Below, one piece after another: positions 33,552-42,246 of a stretch of DNA of 64,000 nucleotides. The DNA is from JAPXRI01 sp033813635 (GTDB taxonomy: Bacteria; Bacillota; Clostridia; Oscillospirales; QAMX01). The notes below the pieces were generated by a model that ran no database searches, was not told the origin of the DNA, and saw only the letters and a list, made by a program, of their open reading frames with translations. The stretch lies in assembly GCA_033813635.1 (NCBI GenBank), contig JAPXRI010000007.1:38107-102106 (forward strand), given 5' to 3'. Each line of letters begins with the position of its first letter. The first letter of the stretch is position 1. A program made the translations under genes and the position numbers.

Positions 33552-34055
33552 ATGTATTCCAAATTATATCCATGTTTAAGCGTCAACAATGTCTATGAAC
33601 TCACGCCTGAATGGTTTAAAAGCCGCGGGATAAAAGCTGTCATCTGCGATCTTGACGATACGCTGACACCATATTACGATACCTCCCCGAACCCGAAGCT
33701 CGTCAAATGGCTTGACGAGCTGGGGAACGCGGGCATAACCCTCTGCATCGTTTCGAACGGGAAAAGGAAAAGAGTCCTGCCGCTGTGCAGAAAATTCGGG
33801 ATCGAATGCGTCGCGATGGCGCTGAAGCCGCTGCCGTTTGCATTCAACTACGCAATGCGCAGACTCGGCGTTAAAAAGAGCGAGGTTATAGCCATCGGGG
33901 ACCAGATTTTTACCGATATCGTCGGCGCAAATCTTGCGGGAATATATTCGGTTCTCGTCGAACCGATTGCCTACAAGACAGGCAAGGGCGAAAAATTTAA
34001 GCGGAAGCTGGAAAAACCGTACCGTTGCGCCCGCACGCTGAAAAGCTCCGTTTAA
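33552..34055 (+). CDS. yqeG: YqeG-family HAD phosphatase
   Basis: The 167-residue product is a short HAD IIIA enzyme without a cap: motif I AVICDLDDTLTPY with the Asp-x-Asp nucleophile pair, motif II IVSNGK, motif III Lys in ALKPLPFAFNYAMR, and motif IV AIGDQIFTDIVGANLAG. Its closest relatives are YqeG proteins (TIGR01668), usually encoded in clusters with aroE or yqeH, which are not seen here. The substrate is unknown, though phosphatidylglycerophosphate is proposed for eukaryotic relatives. Confidence 0.9.
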   Translation: MYSKLYPCLSVNNVYELTPEWFKSRGIKAVICDLDDTLTPYYDTSPNPKLVKWLDELGNAGITLCIVSNGKRKRVLPLCRKFGIECVAMALKPLPFAFNYAMRRLGVKKSEVIAIGDQIFTDIVGANLAGIYSVLVEPIAYKTGKGEKFKRKLEKPYRCARTLKSSV

Positions 34056-34122
34056 TGATGTCGGGGCAAGGCAGCGCGGATATAAATATTGCCGCTTTGC
34101 GGCAGAATGGGGTTATTTAAAT

Positions 34123-34677
34123 ATGAAAACCGTTGCGCTTATCGGTGATTCCATCAGAATGGGCTACCAGCCCGAGGTTGTAAGGCTGCTGGAGGGCAGG
34201 GCGAAGGTCTACGGTCCTGCCGAGAACTGCCGCTTTTCGCTCTACACCCTTTGGAGCATATCCGCATGGCTCGGCGAGGCCGGAGAGGATCTCGCGGTTA
34301 TCCACTGGAACAACGGGATATGGGACGCGTTCAGGCATCTCCACGACGGGGAAACCTTCGCTTCGCTCGCCGAATATGAAAAAAACCTGAGGCGTATAAT
34401 AGGCGAGATCCGCCGCGCAAAGCCGGACATTCCGATAGTTTTCGCGACCACAACGCCGGTTCACCCGGAGTTCGGCGGTACGGACAACGCCACGATCGCC
34501 CGCTTCAACGCGGCGGCGAAAAGCGTGATGGATGATGAAAAAATCGAGATAAACGATCTCAACGGCTCGATCGCCGGGAACCTGTCGTACCTGTCGGAGG
34601 ATAAGCTCCACCTATCGCCCGCGGGTTATGCCGCTGCGGCGCGGCAGGTTGTTTCCGCGGTCGAGAAATATCTGTAA
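34123..34677 (+). CDS. SGNH/GDSL-type hydrolase
   Basis: The 184-residue product shows the four SGNH blocks: VALIGDSIRMGY (catalytic Ser in block I), a Gly in AENCRFSLYT, HWNNGIWDA (Asn of block III), and DKLHLSPAGY (Asp-x-x-His of block V). It has no signal peptide and should be an intracellular esterase or sugar O-deacetylase. It stands 67 bp after yqeG on the same strand, with a small GCCGC/GCGGC hairpin in between. Confidence 0.88.
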   Translation: MKTVALIGDSIRMGYQPEVVRLLEGRAKVYGPAENCRFSLYTLWSISAWLGEAGEDLAVIHWNNGIWDAFRHLHDGETFASLAEYEKNLRRIIGEIRRAKPDIPIVFATTTPVHPEFGGTDNATIARFNAAAKSVMDDEKIEINDLNGSIAGNLSYLSEDKLHLSPAGYAAAARQVVSAVEKYL

Positions 34678-34919
34678 ATAAACCGGTCATACTAGAGCGT
34701 ATAAGAACCTTTTAAACTAATACGGTTAATACAGGGGTATTGTTTATTTTTATATCAGCGTTTTATTCGATAATACGGGATATATCAACCGAGCTTTCGA
34801 TGACGGAGGAGAGCGCGCTTCAATACGCAAAAAAGCTCGGGCTGTCGCCGAAAATACGAATTTGATAGAAACCGCCGCGGCGGGGACTTTTCTACAAAAC
34901 TTAATCAACAGTTTGGAAG

Positions 34920-34953
34920 CTGGCGCAAATGCATTTGTATGCATTTACGCCAG
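34920..34953. repeat. 34-bp near-perfect inverted repeat
   Basis: Arms of 15 bp (34920-34934 and 34939-34953) pair with one mismatch around a TTGT loop. No T-run follows. It lies at the end of the decayed minus-strand gene. The DNA from 34678 to 34919 is without a clear gene; a short plus-strand frame near 34757-34864 (IRDISTELSMTEESALQYAK) may be another remnant. Confidence 0.6.
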
Positions 34954-34955
34954 CC

Positions 34956-35422
34956 CTATTTGTCTGCGGGAAAAAACCGGGCGTATTCCGGCATGAACAT
35001 TTTTACCCATTGCAGAGCAAGGCGCCGGCCGGCGCGGGTGTTCCAGTCACTTTCGAGCGCGGCGTGGTACAAAACGCCCTGGCCGGGTCTTTCGTGGTGG
35101 CGGAACCGGCATTCGAGCGGCTCAAAGCCGGTATTGAACAGCTCGCAGAGCCCGTTCGCAAAAGACAGCAGCCGAAACGGGAGAATTCCCACGGCGCGAA
35201 AAATTTTCGCAGCCCCCGAAGGCGGGCGACAGCACAAAGACGTTTTTCTCCGGCGAGATTTCAAGCTTCATCCTGCCGCCGTATCCGGCGTACAGAGCTT
35301 TTTTCGCTTCCTCCACTGTCCATCAGCCCGGGCGGCGGCAGTACCCTCCGCACGCGGCGCAGCTGCGGGGGGGGCGACGGCGGAAATGCCTCATACAGGC
35401 TGAGAAGGCTTGATTTTTTCAT
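34956..35422 (-). pseudogene. frameshifted gene of unknown family
   Basis: A start ATG at 35422 has a consensus AGGAGGGC ribosome site and begins MKKSSLLSLYEAFPP, but coding text then moves to a second frame (EEAKKALYAGYGGRMKLEIS, then FVLSPAFGGCENFS) and to a third (LLSFANGLCELFNTGFEPLE, then ALQWVKMFMPEYARFFPADK, stop at 34956). The joined product would be about 155 residues. I do not recognise it. Two frame changes and nearby palindromic DNA point to decay rather than a working gene. Confidence 0.5.
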
Positions 35423-35463
35423 GATTTGCCCTCCTGCGGCCGCATGTCCCGCCACTTTAACGA

Positions 35464-35494
35464 AAACGCCCCGGAGCAAAACTCCGGGGCGTTT
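35464..35494 (-). terminator. terminator of the phosphofructokinase gene
   Basis: A perfect 13-bp stem (35464-35476 with 35482-35494) with a 5-base loop lies six bases after the stop of the minus-strand gene; the stem ends in TTT and a T-rich tail follows. Confidence 0.75.
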
Positions 35495-35499
35495 GATGA

Positions 35500-36750
35500 T
35501 TATTTCTTGGCGACGACTTTCTTGAGCCTGGCGAAGCGGGGGAGGCCGTTTTCGAATTTCGGCTTTTCCTCTCCGGCTATCAGCGGCAGGCAGTAGTCTA
35601 CGAATTCCTTTTTAAGGCCGTTGCCGGCTTCGTTTATCCACTCGCGCGGAATCTTCTTCTCGGTGTTCGCGACGTCGGTCAGGTTCAAAAGCTCAATCTC
35701 GCATTTGTAACCGTTCTCGCGGCTGCACTTGAAGCCGACCATCTTGTCGGTTATGCCCGATACCGCGAATTCGACGGCCTTCTGGCCGGCAAGGAACGAC
35801 TCGGCCACGTCCGTCGCGGAGGCGGAGTGGGCCGCGCAGCGCTGCATAAGCGAGAACTCTATGCCGCGAGTTTTGCAGCCGAGCTTCTGCTTGACGATGT
35901 TTGCCAGTGTAACTCCGATGCCGCCGAGCTGCGCGTGGCCGAACGAGTCGCGCGCGACGTTCGCGCCTTCGGCGAATTTCTCCACCATCAGCTTGCCGGA
36001 AGCGTCAGAGATGCCCTCGGAGACAGCGACGATGCATTTTCCCGTCTCTTTATAGATTTTTTCAACGTCCGCGAGGAACTTATCGATGTCGAACGCGAGC
36101 TCGGGCAGATAGATAAGGTCCGGGCCCATCCCGAAATAGGTGGCGAGCGAGGAGGCTGCGGTGAGCCAGCCGGCGTGCCTGCCCATAATCTCGAGCACCG
36201 TAACCATGCCGGTGTCGTAGACCTTCGCGTCAAGGTAAATCTCCATCGCGGTCGTAGCGATGTATTTCGCGGCGGAGCCGTAGCCCGGGCAGTGGTCCGT
36301 CCCGTAGAGGTCGTTGTCTATCGTCTTCGGAATGCCCATCACGCGGCACTCATAGTTGTTTTTCAGCATGTACTTGCTGATCTTGTTGCAGGTGTCCATC
36401 GAATCGTTGCCGCCGTTGTAGAAGAAATAGCGGACGTCGTATTTCTTGAATATCTCGAGAATGCGTTTGTAGTCCGTGTCGTCCACATCCGGGTCCTTAA
36501 GCTTATAGCGGCAGGAACCGAGAGCCGACGAGGGCGTATTTTTCAGCAGAGCGAGTTCGGCGGGATCTTCCGCACCCATATCATACAGCACGTCGTCAAG
36601 AACGCCCTTGATGCCGTGCGCCGCTCCGTATACCTTTGTTATGCAGTCGCTTTTAAGCGCGGTGCTGATCGCACCGTACGCGCTGGCGTTAATGACCGAC
36701 GTGGGTCCGCCCGACTGTCCGATGATGCAAGCTCCTTTGAGCTGTCCCAT
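35500..36750 (-). CDS. pfp: pyrophosphate-dependent 6-phosphofructokinase
   Basis: The 416-residue product has the PFK fold with IIGQSGGPTSVINAS, YNGGNDSMDT (111-120) and GIPKTIDNDL (140-149). The Asp at 116, where ATP enzymes have Gly, and Lys142 in PKTIDND are the two residues that mark PPi-dependent PFKs. It phosphorylates fructose 6-phosphate reversibly with PPi, saving ATP in fermentative glycolysis. The gene is alone between its terminator and a 40-bp leader and has an AGGAGG-type site. Confidence 0.92.
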   Translation of the reverse strand: MGQLKGACIIGQSGGPTSVINASAYGAISTALKSDCITKVYGAAHGIKGVLDDVLYDMGAEDPAELALLKNTPSSALGSCRYKLKDPDVDDTDYKRILEIFKKYDVRYFFYNGGNDSMDTCNKISKYMLKNNYECRVMGIPKTIDNDLYGTDHCPGYGSAAKYIATTAMEIYLDAKVYDTGMVTVLEIMGRHAGWLTAASSLATYFGMGPDLIYLPELAFDIDKFLADVEKIYKETGKCIVAVSEGISDASGKLMVEKFAEGANVARDSFGHAQLGGIGVTLANIVKQKLGCKTRGIEFSLMQRCAAHSASATDVAESFLAGQKAVEFAVSGITDKMVGFKCSRENGYKCEIELLNLTDVANTEKKIPREWINEAGNGLKKEFVDYCLPLIAGEEKPKFENGLPRFARLKKVVAKK

Positions 36751-36836
36751 TTTTTGTGCCTCCTATGAATTAATAACTCCAACATTATACATTATTTGCA
36801 ATATGAATGCAAGATTATGTCGGCGGATTTGAAGGC

Positions 36837-38039
36837 CTAACGGATTTTTCTCGCCTCGAGGTAATATCTTTTTTCCTCGGCGTGGCCCATTGAAAAGGCC
36901 TTGCGCGGCAGAACCCCGTCCCCGGCGACGGTTTTAAAGAGCGACGCCTTATCGAGCCGCGGGAGCAGAAAGGAAATCCCGCCCTCCTTCGCGAGCCGCT
37001 CCGCGGTGTCGTCCCCGTGGATATAGTCAATTTTACCGCCGGATTCGGACAGATATTCGTCGAGCAGCGACTGAAGGGCGCCGCATGCGAGGGACGAACC
37101 GCGGGAGGGGAGATTCAGGCTCCCGCACCTGTCTCCGGTTATGTAGCGTACGGAAAAGCCGTTCCCGTGATAAGACGAGAGCTTATCCAGCAGTGCGCCG
37201 GGGTCCGTGCCGAAAACATAGCGGTGGATCGGCTCGAAAACAATCGCCTCGTCCCTGATATTGACAAGCTCCACCAGCGCGTACCTCGCGGGGTGGGAGA
37301 GCGCTTTCTCCTCTCCGATTTCCGCTTTCAGCGTCTCGTAGCAGGCCTTCGCGGAAGCGAGAGAGTGGTTGCCGTCGCCGACGGCGAGGCAGATTCCGTC
37401 GTGTTCGAGCTTTGACACGAGCTCGCTGACAAGGCCGCAGAGCTCGTCTGGCAGCAGACAGCCGGAGATATGTCCGCCGTTTTTCATCAGCTCGAAATCG
37501 TAGACCCTGGCAAGCGCGGAGGAGCGCGCCTCAATCTCGCGGAAAACCGCGTCTTCGGGGTCATCTGCCAGCAGCAGAACATGGGGCAGCTCAAGGGAAG
37601 CGTCCTTTCTGATTTTAACGCGGGGAGGAATGCGTTCAAGCACCGTCTGCTCGGTGGCGCGGATTTTCGGGCGGCTGCCAGGGGCGTAATCGTAGGCGTT
37701 CAGGTCGACCGCCCCGACGATGCCCTTTCTCACGCGCCCGGAACGCATTTCGCGCTTTACATAGACCATCGAGCCGGGATATTCGCGGAAGATGCCGGCC
37801 TCGAGATAGGCGTTCATGCGGGCGTTGATGCGCTCAATCTCCTTTTCGGTGTCGGTTGCGCCGAGATATGCCTCGGGGAGGATGACTCGACAGGCGGAGG
37901 GGGCATCGCCGGCCCTGCGCGAGACATCGTCCCAGTAGCCGGGGTCGGACGTGAACTGGTCGCAGGCGACGACGCTCCAGAGAGGTAAAAGCTCCTCGCG
38001 CGGAATAAGGATGTCCGCTACGGTGAAAACGGTGTGCAC
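36837..38039 (-). CDS. DUF1015 family protein
   Basis: The 400-residue product begins HTVFTVADILIPREELLPLW and contains PYSMVYV-like YPGSMVYVKRE, then AVGDGNHSLASAKACYE, the best conserved DUF1015 motif, and a Cys-less C-terminal segment. There is no signal peptide. The function of the family is not established; the GDGNHS motif suggests phosphate or nucleotide handling. A GTG start at 38039 is used in this call, with the nearest purine-rich site rather distant, so a later start is possible. Confidence 0.85.
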   Translation of the reverse strand: MHTVFTVADILIPREELLPLWSVVACDQFTSDPGYWDDVSRRAGDAPSACRVILPEAYLGATDTEKEIERINARMNAYLEAGIFREYPGSMVYVKREMRSGRVRKGIVGAVDLNAYDYAPGSRPKIRATEQTVLERIPPRVKIRKDASLELPHVLLLADDPEDAVFREIEARSSALARVYDFELMKNGGHISGCLLPDELCGLVSELVSKLEHDGICLAVGDGNHSLASAKACYETLKAEIGEEKALSHPARYALVELVNIRDEAIVFEPIHRYVFGTDPGALLDKLSSYHGNGFSVRYITGDRCGSLNLPSRGSSLACGALQSLLDEYLSESGGKIDYIHGDDTAERLAKEGGISFLLPRLDKASLFKTVAGDGVLPRKAFSMGHAEEKRYYLEARKIR

Positions 38040-38206
38040 TGGTTTGATAAAAACATCTCCCTTACGGATTTACGCGCCGAAAAACAGCCTTTAAAAAACG
38101 GCCGCTTTGCCTTCGCGCCTGTTTTCGCATAGCACGTAACAAAATTAAATTGCGGGCATAGGATATATATGAAAGCAAATATTGCTAAGGCGGTGAATGT
38201 GTATAA

Positions 38207-38488
38207 ATGGAAAAAGACGCGAAAAACCTTATCAACGAAGTAAAGTCGTTAAAAAACGGTGAAAAGATACTGAGAAATCTTGATAAACTGAAGAAATTCG
38301 CCGTTTCACCCCAGGGAAAGGCTATGATCTCGACCCTCGGCGCGAAGGGTTCGGAACTCGCCGAGAGAACGGCGGCCGATTTGCAGAAGGGCGACGTCAG
38401 GTCCGCCACCGAGCTCTTAAGGCTTTTGACCTCGAGCAAGGAGGGAAAGGCCCTGATGGACAAAATCATAGAAATGACCGGGATGTGA
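38207..38488 (+). CDS. small hypothetical protein, first of three
   Basis: The 93-residue, Lys/Glu/Leu-rich protein is predicted helical throughout (MEKDAKNLINEVKSLKNGEK and LRLLTSSKEGKALMDKIIEM), with no membrane segment and no motif that I know. It starts a run of three co-directional small genes spaced by 7 and 14 bp and closed by a terminator at 39403-39440, so they form an operon. I infer that they work together, but no function can be assigned. Confidence 0.65.
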   Translation: MEKDAKNLINEVKSLKNGEKILRNLDKLKKFAVSPQGKAMISTLGAKGSELAERTAADLQKGDVRSATELLRLLTSSKEGKALMDKIIEMTGM

Positions 38489-38495
38489 TTAATCA

Positions 38496-38945
38496 GTGAG
38501 CATATCCGATGAAAAGATATCCCAGCTGCTCAGCTCGCCGGAAAACATCCAGAAGATAGCGGAGATCGCGAAAACCCTGTCCGCGTCCGGGGTTATCGGT
38601 GAGCAGGACAAGGATGAGGACACGGCGTTCTCGGATCCGGCTGAGGAGGCGAACGAGACCGCCGGCGAAAGCATGCCTGTGACGGAGCCTGCGTCCACGC
38701 CGGTGCCGGCAAGCGCCGCTCTCAACCTGCCGGATCTCGCGCAGATTATCAGCGGACTGAATATAAGCCCAAGCCTGCTCGGCTCGCTTGGAAAAGCTGC
38801 CAGGGGCTTTAACGACAGCGAAAGGCGTGTTACGCTTTTAAACGCTATGAAGCCGTTTACCCACGGGAGCAATTCCATAACGGTCGACCGGGCGATTACG
38901 GCGCTGAAGATTGCGCGCGCAGCGAGACTGTTTATGGAAAAATAG
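38496..38945 (+). CDS. small hypothetical protein, second of three
   Basis: The 149-residue product uses a GTG start. Helical ends (ISDEKISQLLSSPENIQKIA at 2-21; ERRVTLLNAMKPFTHGSNSI near 110) flank a low-complexity acidic, Pro/Ala/Thr-rich linker at about 36-75. The motif LPDLAQIISGLNISPSLLGS repeats the logic of the first helix. No membrane helix. Start and end helices share a style with the upstream 93-residue protein (short segments with K/E and SSP or SPQGK turns), hinting at a related origin, which I cannot prove. Confidence 0.65.
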   Translation: MSISDEKISQLLSSPENIQKIAEIAKTLSASGVIGEQDKDEDTAFSDPAEEANETAGESMPVTEPASTPVPASAALNLPDLAQIISGLNISPSLLGSLGKAARGFNDSERRVTLLNAMKPFTHGSNSITVDRAITALKIARAARLFMEK

Positions 38946-38959
38946 CGAGGTGATTGTTA

Positions 38960-39325
38960 TTGTTTGACGAAGTATCGCGCACGGAAGAGCTGGAGAAAAT
39001 CAATTATCAGCCGACGTCCTGGAACAGGGTAGAAACCGCGGAGAGAGCTTCTCCGCACATCATACCTATGCCGGATATGAAACGCAAGGAAGAGGAAAGC
39101 CTCGTAGAAGAGGCGGCAAAGAAGAGCGGCGGATTATTCTCCGAAGTGCTGAGCGTTGTCGACTACATACGTACGATGGTGAAGAAAAACGAGGAAATAC
39201 TGATACTCGCCATCATTCTCCTCGTTATCGCGGACAGCGACGACAACATAGAGCTGCTGATCGCCCTGGCCATATTGTTCCTGCCGTCCATTTCGGGACC
39301 GCTCGGCGGCCTGTTCAAGAAATAG
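38960..39325 (+). CDS. small membrane protein, third of three
   Basis: The TTG at 38960 is about eight bases from GAGGTG; the TTG at 38954 is too close. The 121-residue product has a charged N-terminal half (FDEVSRTEELEKINYQPTSW, RKEEESLVEEAAKKSG) and a hydrophobic C-terminal third with two likely membrane helices split by an Asp-rich turn (ILILAIILLVIADSDDNIEL, then LIALAILFLPSI). It probably anchors the two preceding proteins at the membrane (inference). No family recognised. Confidence 0.65.
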   Translation: MFDEVSRTEELEKINYQPTSWNRVETAERASPHIIPMPDMKRKEEESLVEEAAKKSGGLFSEVLSVVDYIRTMVKKNEEILILAIILLVIADSDDNIELLIALAILFLPSISGPLGGLFKK

Positions 39326-39402
39326 ACTTAAATCCGGATCATGAGCCGGTGTAAAACGCATACGCCGCTCCGGGAAAAGGTGCGACCGGCCGGCGTTTTC
39401 CG

Positions 39403-39440
39403 AACGGTGCGCCGCAGAGATTCTGCGGCGCACCGTTTTT
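39403..39440 (+). terminator. strong terminator of the three-gene small-protein operon
   Basis: A perfect 16-bp stem (39403-39418 with 39422-39437), a 3-base loop and a run of five Ts (39436-39440), overlapping the stem end. Confidence 0.9.
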
Positions 39441-39462
39441 GCGCGTACGGCTTTGACGTTTT

Positions 39463-40476
39463 TTAGAACAGCCGGGGCTTTTTTATGAAGCCCACCTTTT
39501 TATAGACTTTCTCAAGCGTCCTAACAGCGATGCGAGAGGCTTTTTCCGCGCCGTCGGAGTACACCTTTTCGAGGTAGTCCTTGTTTTTTAATAGGTCGTT
39601 TGCGCGGCTGCGTATCGGCGCGACCATGGAGCAGACGGCTTCGCCCACCGCCGCCTTGAAGTCACCGTAGCCCCTGCCCGAAAACTCCGCTTCCGTCTCG
39701 GCGAAGCTTTTACCCGTGACAGTCCCGTAAATCGACATCAGGTTCGAAACGCCGGGCTTGTTTTCCGGATCGTAGCGCACAGAGGTCTCGCTGTCGGTTA
39801 CGGCGCGCCTGAATTTTTTCATAATCACGTCGTCCGTGTCCTTTAAGAGGATGCAGCCCGCTTCGTCTTCGGATTTTGACATTTTCTTTGTCGGTTCGGT
39901 CAGGCTCATTATCCGAGCGCCGACTCTCGGGATGACGGCCTCGGGGAGCTTGAACACGTCGCCGTATATCCCGTTGAAGCGGTTGGCGATGTCCCGGCTT
40001 AGCTCCACATGCTGCTTCTGGTCCTCGCCCACCGGGACGATATCTGTGTTGTATAAAAGAATGTCCGCGGCCATCAGTACGGGGTAGGTGAACAGCCCCG
40101 CGTTGATATTGTCCGCGTTTTTCGCTGATTTGTCCTTAAACTGGGTCATCCGGGAGAGCTCGCCGAACATTGTGTAGCATCCGAGGACCCAGGACAGCTC
40201 CGCGTGCGCGGAAACATGGCTCTGGATGAACAGAATGCACTTTTCGGGGTCCAGCCCGGCGGCGATATAGTAGGCGAGCTGCTCGAACGTGTTTCTGCGC
40301 AGTTCCGCGGGGTCCATGCGGATTGTTATCGAGTGCATATCTACGATGCAGAATATGCTGTTGTAATCGCGGACAAGCCCGGCCCAGTTCTTAATCGCGC
40401 CCAGATAGGACCCGAGGGTCAGAGAGCCCGTAGGCTTTATTCCGCTGAACTGCGTCTTTCTGACAGGTTGCTCCAT
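39463..40476 (-). CDS. trpS: tryptophan--tRNA ligase
   Basis: The 337-residue class I synthetase has SGIKPTGSLTLGSYLGAIKNW (HIGH-equivalent TLGSYLG), DMHSITIR, GEDQKQHVELSRDIANRFN, and KKMSKSEDEAG (KMSKS). It charges tRNA-Trp. It is encoded directly behind the aminotransferase gene with no gap (stop at 40477, start at 40476), so the two are cotranscribed. No T-box is visible upstream of the pair, in contrast with valS. Confidence 0.95.
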   Translation of the reverse strand: MEQPVRKTQFSGIKPTGSLTLGSYLGAIKNWAGLVRDYNSIFCIVDMHSITIRMDPAELRRNTFEQLAYYIAAGLDPEKCILFIQSHVSAHAELSWVLGCYTMFGELSRMTQFKDKSAKNADNINAGLFTYPVLMAADILLYNTDIVPVGEDQKQHVELSRDIANRFNGIYGDVFKLPEAVIPRVGARIMSLTEPTKKMSKSEDEAGCILLKDTDDVIMKKFRRAVTDSETSVRYDPENKPGVSNLMSIYGTVTGKSFAETEAEFSGRGYGDFKAAVGEAVCSMVAPIRSRANDLLKNKDYLEKVYSDGAEKASRIAVRTLEKVYKKVGFIKKPRLF

Positions 40477-41673
40477 TTAACGTACCTCCAGGTAATCCTT
40501 CGCGGTGTTTCCAAGAATCTCGATGCCGCGCCTGATCTGCTCGTGGGTCGGCAGCGAGAAATTCAGTCTGATCGATGCCGCGGTCTCCGACCCGTTGACG
40601 GAGAAGCTGACGCCAGGGACCGCCGCAACGTTTTTCGCGGAGGCCCGGCGGCAAAGCTCCATGCCGTCAAAGCCGTCGGGCAGCGTAGCCCAGAAGAACA
40701 GGCCGCCGTCCGGTACGTTTGAGACAAGCGCCTTCGGGAAAAACTCAGCTATCGCCGCGGCCATCGTATCCCGCTTTTCGCGGTAGATGCCGCGCACGAA
40801 CGAAATATGGGCGTTGAAATCGTATTTTGTGATATACTCGTTGATCAGTATCGAGAAGAACAGGTTTGTGTGCACGTCGCTGACCTGCTTGGCCACCGTA
40901 AGCTTGGAGATGATCTCCTTTCGAGCGATCACATAACCCACGCGGATGCCGGGGGCGATGGTTTTGGAATAGGAGCCGACGAAGATAACCCGCCCGGTTT
41001 TGTCCAGGCTCTTGATCGTCGGGATGTCCTCGCCCGAATAGCGCAGCTCAAAATAGGGGCTGTCCTCAAGAATAAAGAAATTGTATTTTTCGGCGAGCTC
41101 GAGAATCCGTTTGCGCTTCTCAAAGCTCATTGTGCCGCCGGACGGATTCTGAAATGTCGGGATAACATAGAGGAGCTTTACCCGCTTGTCCGTTTTCAGA
41201 GTATTTTCAAGCGCGTCGACGTCGATGCCGTCCTTTTCCATCGGAATTCCAGTGAGATTCAACTTATAGGAGCGGAACGCGTTGAGCGCGCCGATAAAGC
41301 TCGGCGTCTCGCAGATAATCGTGTCGCCCTCGTTTGCGAAGATTTTCGCGGCGAGCTCGATGCCCTGCTGACCGCCAGAGACGATCATCGTGTCGTCAAA
41401 GTCCGCGCCGATGCCGAATTTATCCTTCATACGTTTGGCGGTATTGATGCGGAGCGGCGTGTAACCCTCCGAAATGCCGTATTGGAGCGCCGAAGAGGCG
41501 CGAGAAGCGTAAATTCCTGCCGAAATCTCGGCCATTTCCTTCACCGGGAACGACTCGGCGCCCGGGTTGCCCGCGGCGAAGGAGATAACGTCCGCGTTTT
41601 GCGTGACCTTTAAGATCTCCCTGATCGCCGACGGGGCAAGCGATTTGATTCTGTCTGAGTAAGCAATATCCAT
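40477..41673 (-). CDS. PLP-dependent aminotransferase, 2-aminoadipate/MocR-like class
   Basis: The ATG at 41673 has an AGGAC site; the longer open frame to 41763 is rejected. The 398-residue fold type I enzyme has SFAAGNPGAESFP, MIVSGGQQGIELAAK, PTFQNPSGGTMS, and the PLP lysine in SYSKTIAPGIRVGY. These are typical of LysN/ARO8-like aminotransferases, which accept aromatic amino acids or 2-aminoadipate. It is the upstream gene of a two-gene unit with trpS, so an aromatic substrate is plausible (inference). Confidence 0.88.
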   Translation of the reverse strand: MDIAYSDRIKSLAPSAIREILKVTQNADVISFAAGNPGAESFPVKEMAEISAGIYASRASSALQYGISEGYTPLRINTAKRMKDKFGIGADFDDTMIVSGGQQGIELAAKIFANEGDTIICETPSFIGALNAFRSYKLNLTGIPMEKDGIDVDALENTLKTDKRVKLLYVIPTFQNPSGGTMSFEKRKRILELAEKYNFFILEDSPYFELRYSGEDIPTIKSLDKTGRVIFVGSYSKTIAPGIRVGYVIARKEIISKLTVAKQVSDVHTNLFFSILINEYITKYDFNAHISFVRGIYREKRDTMAAAIAEFFPKALVSNVPDGGLFFWATLPDGFDGMELCRRASAKNVAAVPGVSFSVNGSETAASIRLNFSLPTHEQIRRGIEILGNTAKDYLEVR

Positions 41674-41759
41674 TGTCAAGCTGTCCTTTGATGAGTTTGA
41701 TATGATTTTATCACACGCAGAGCCAAATGGCAATGATTTTTGCCCGGGATTTGCGGCGT

Positions 41760-42062
41760 TCACATACCCGGCAAGCTGGGAAGCAGCACAAGACCGAGTT
41801 CTTCCGACAGTTTTTCGATTATGTAGCGGGTTTCCGTCTCCGTTCCGCAGTCGTATACCACCGTATCTGGCCGGCCGTGCAGTAGAACACCGGCCAGCGC
41901 CGCGGCCCGAAGAATCTGCTCAGCGTTTTCGGCCCGTCCGGAGACGAGTATCACCGCGTACCTGCTCTGCCGCGCCCGTGAAAAAAACACCGCGTTATAG
42001 CAAAAAATCAGACCGAACAGGAAAATCACAGTCAAAAAAAACGATACAATCGCGTCGATCAT
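41760..42062 (-). CDS. small single-pass membrane protein, unknown
   Basis: The 100-residue product has an N-terminal membrane helix (IVSFFLTVIFLFGLIFCYNA, about 5-25) and a soluble C-terminal part with strand-helix pattern (SRYAVILVSGRAENAEQILR, PDTVVYDCGTETETRYIIEK). AAAGGGG precedes the ATG. It lies 86 bp upstream of the aminotransferase gene on the same strand. No family recognised; similar small proteins occur in clostridia, as I recall. Confidence 0.55.
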   Translation of the reverse strand: MIDAIVSFFLTVIFLFGLIFCYNAVFFSRARQSRYAVILVSGRAENAEQILRAAALAGVLLHGRPDTVVYDCGTETETRYIIEKLSEELGLVLLPSLPGM

Positions 42063-42246
42063 AGAAAGCCCCTTTCCGCCGCCGCGTGGGCGGCATGATA
42101 AGATTGCCGGAAGCTAAGGCCTCTACATCATATGCCGCGAGCGCCGGGAGCGTCCCGGGAAACGGCAAAAATAGCCTTCGCGCGGCTTGCTTTTAACGGC
42201 GATATAGTGTAAAATAGCGTTGCATTAAAGAAAAAAAGTTTTCGGG

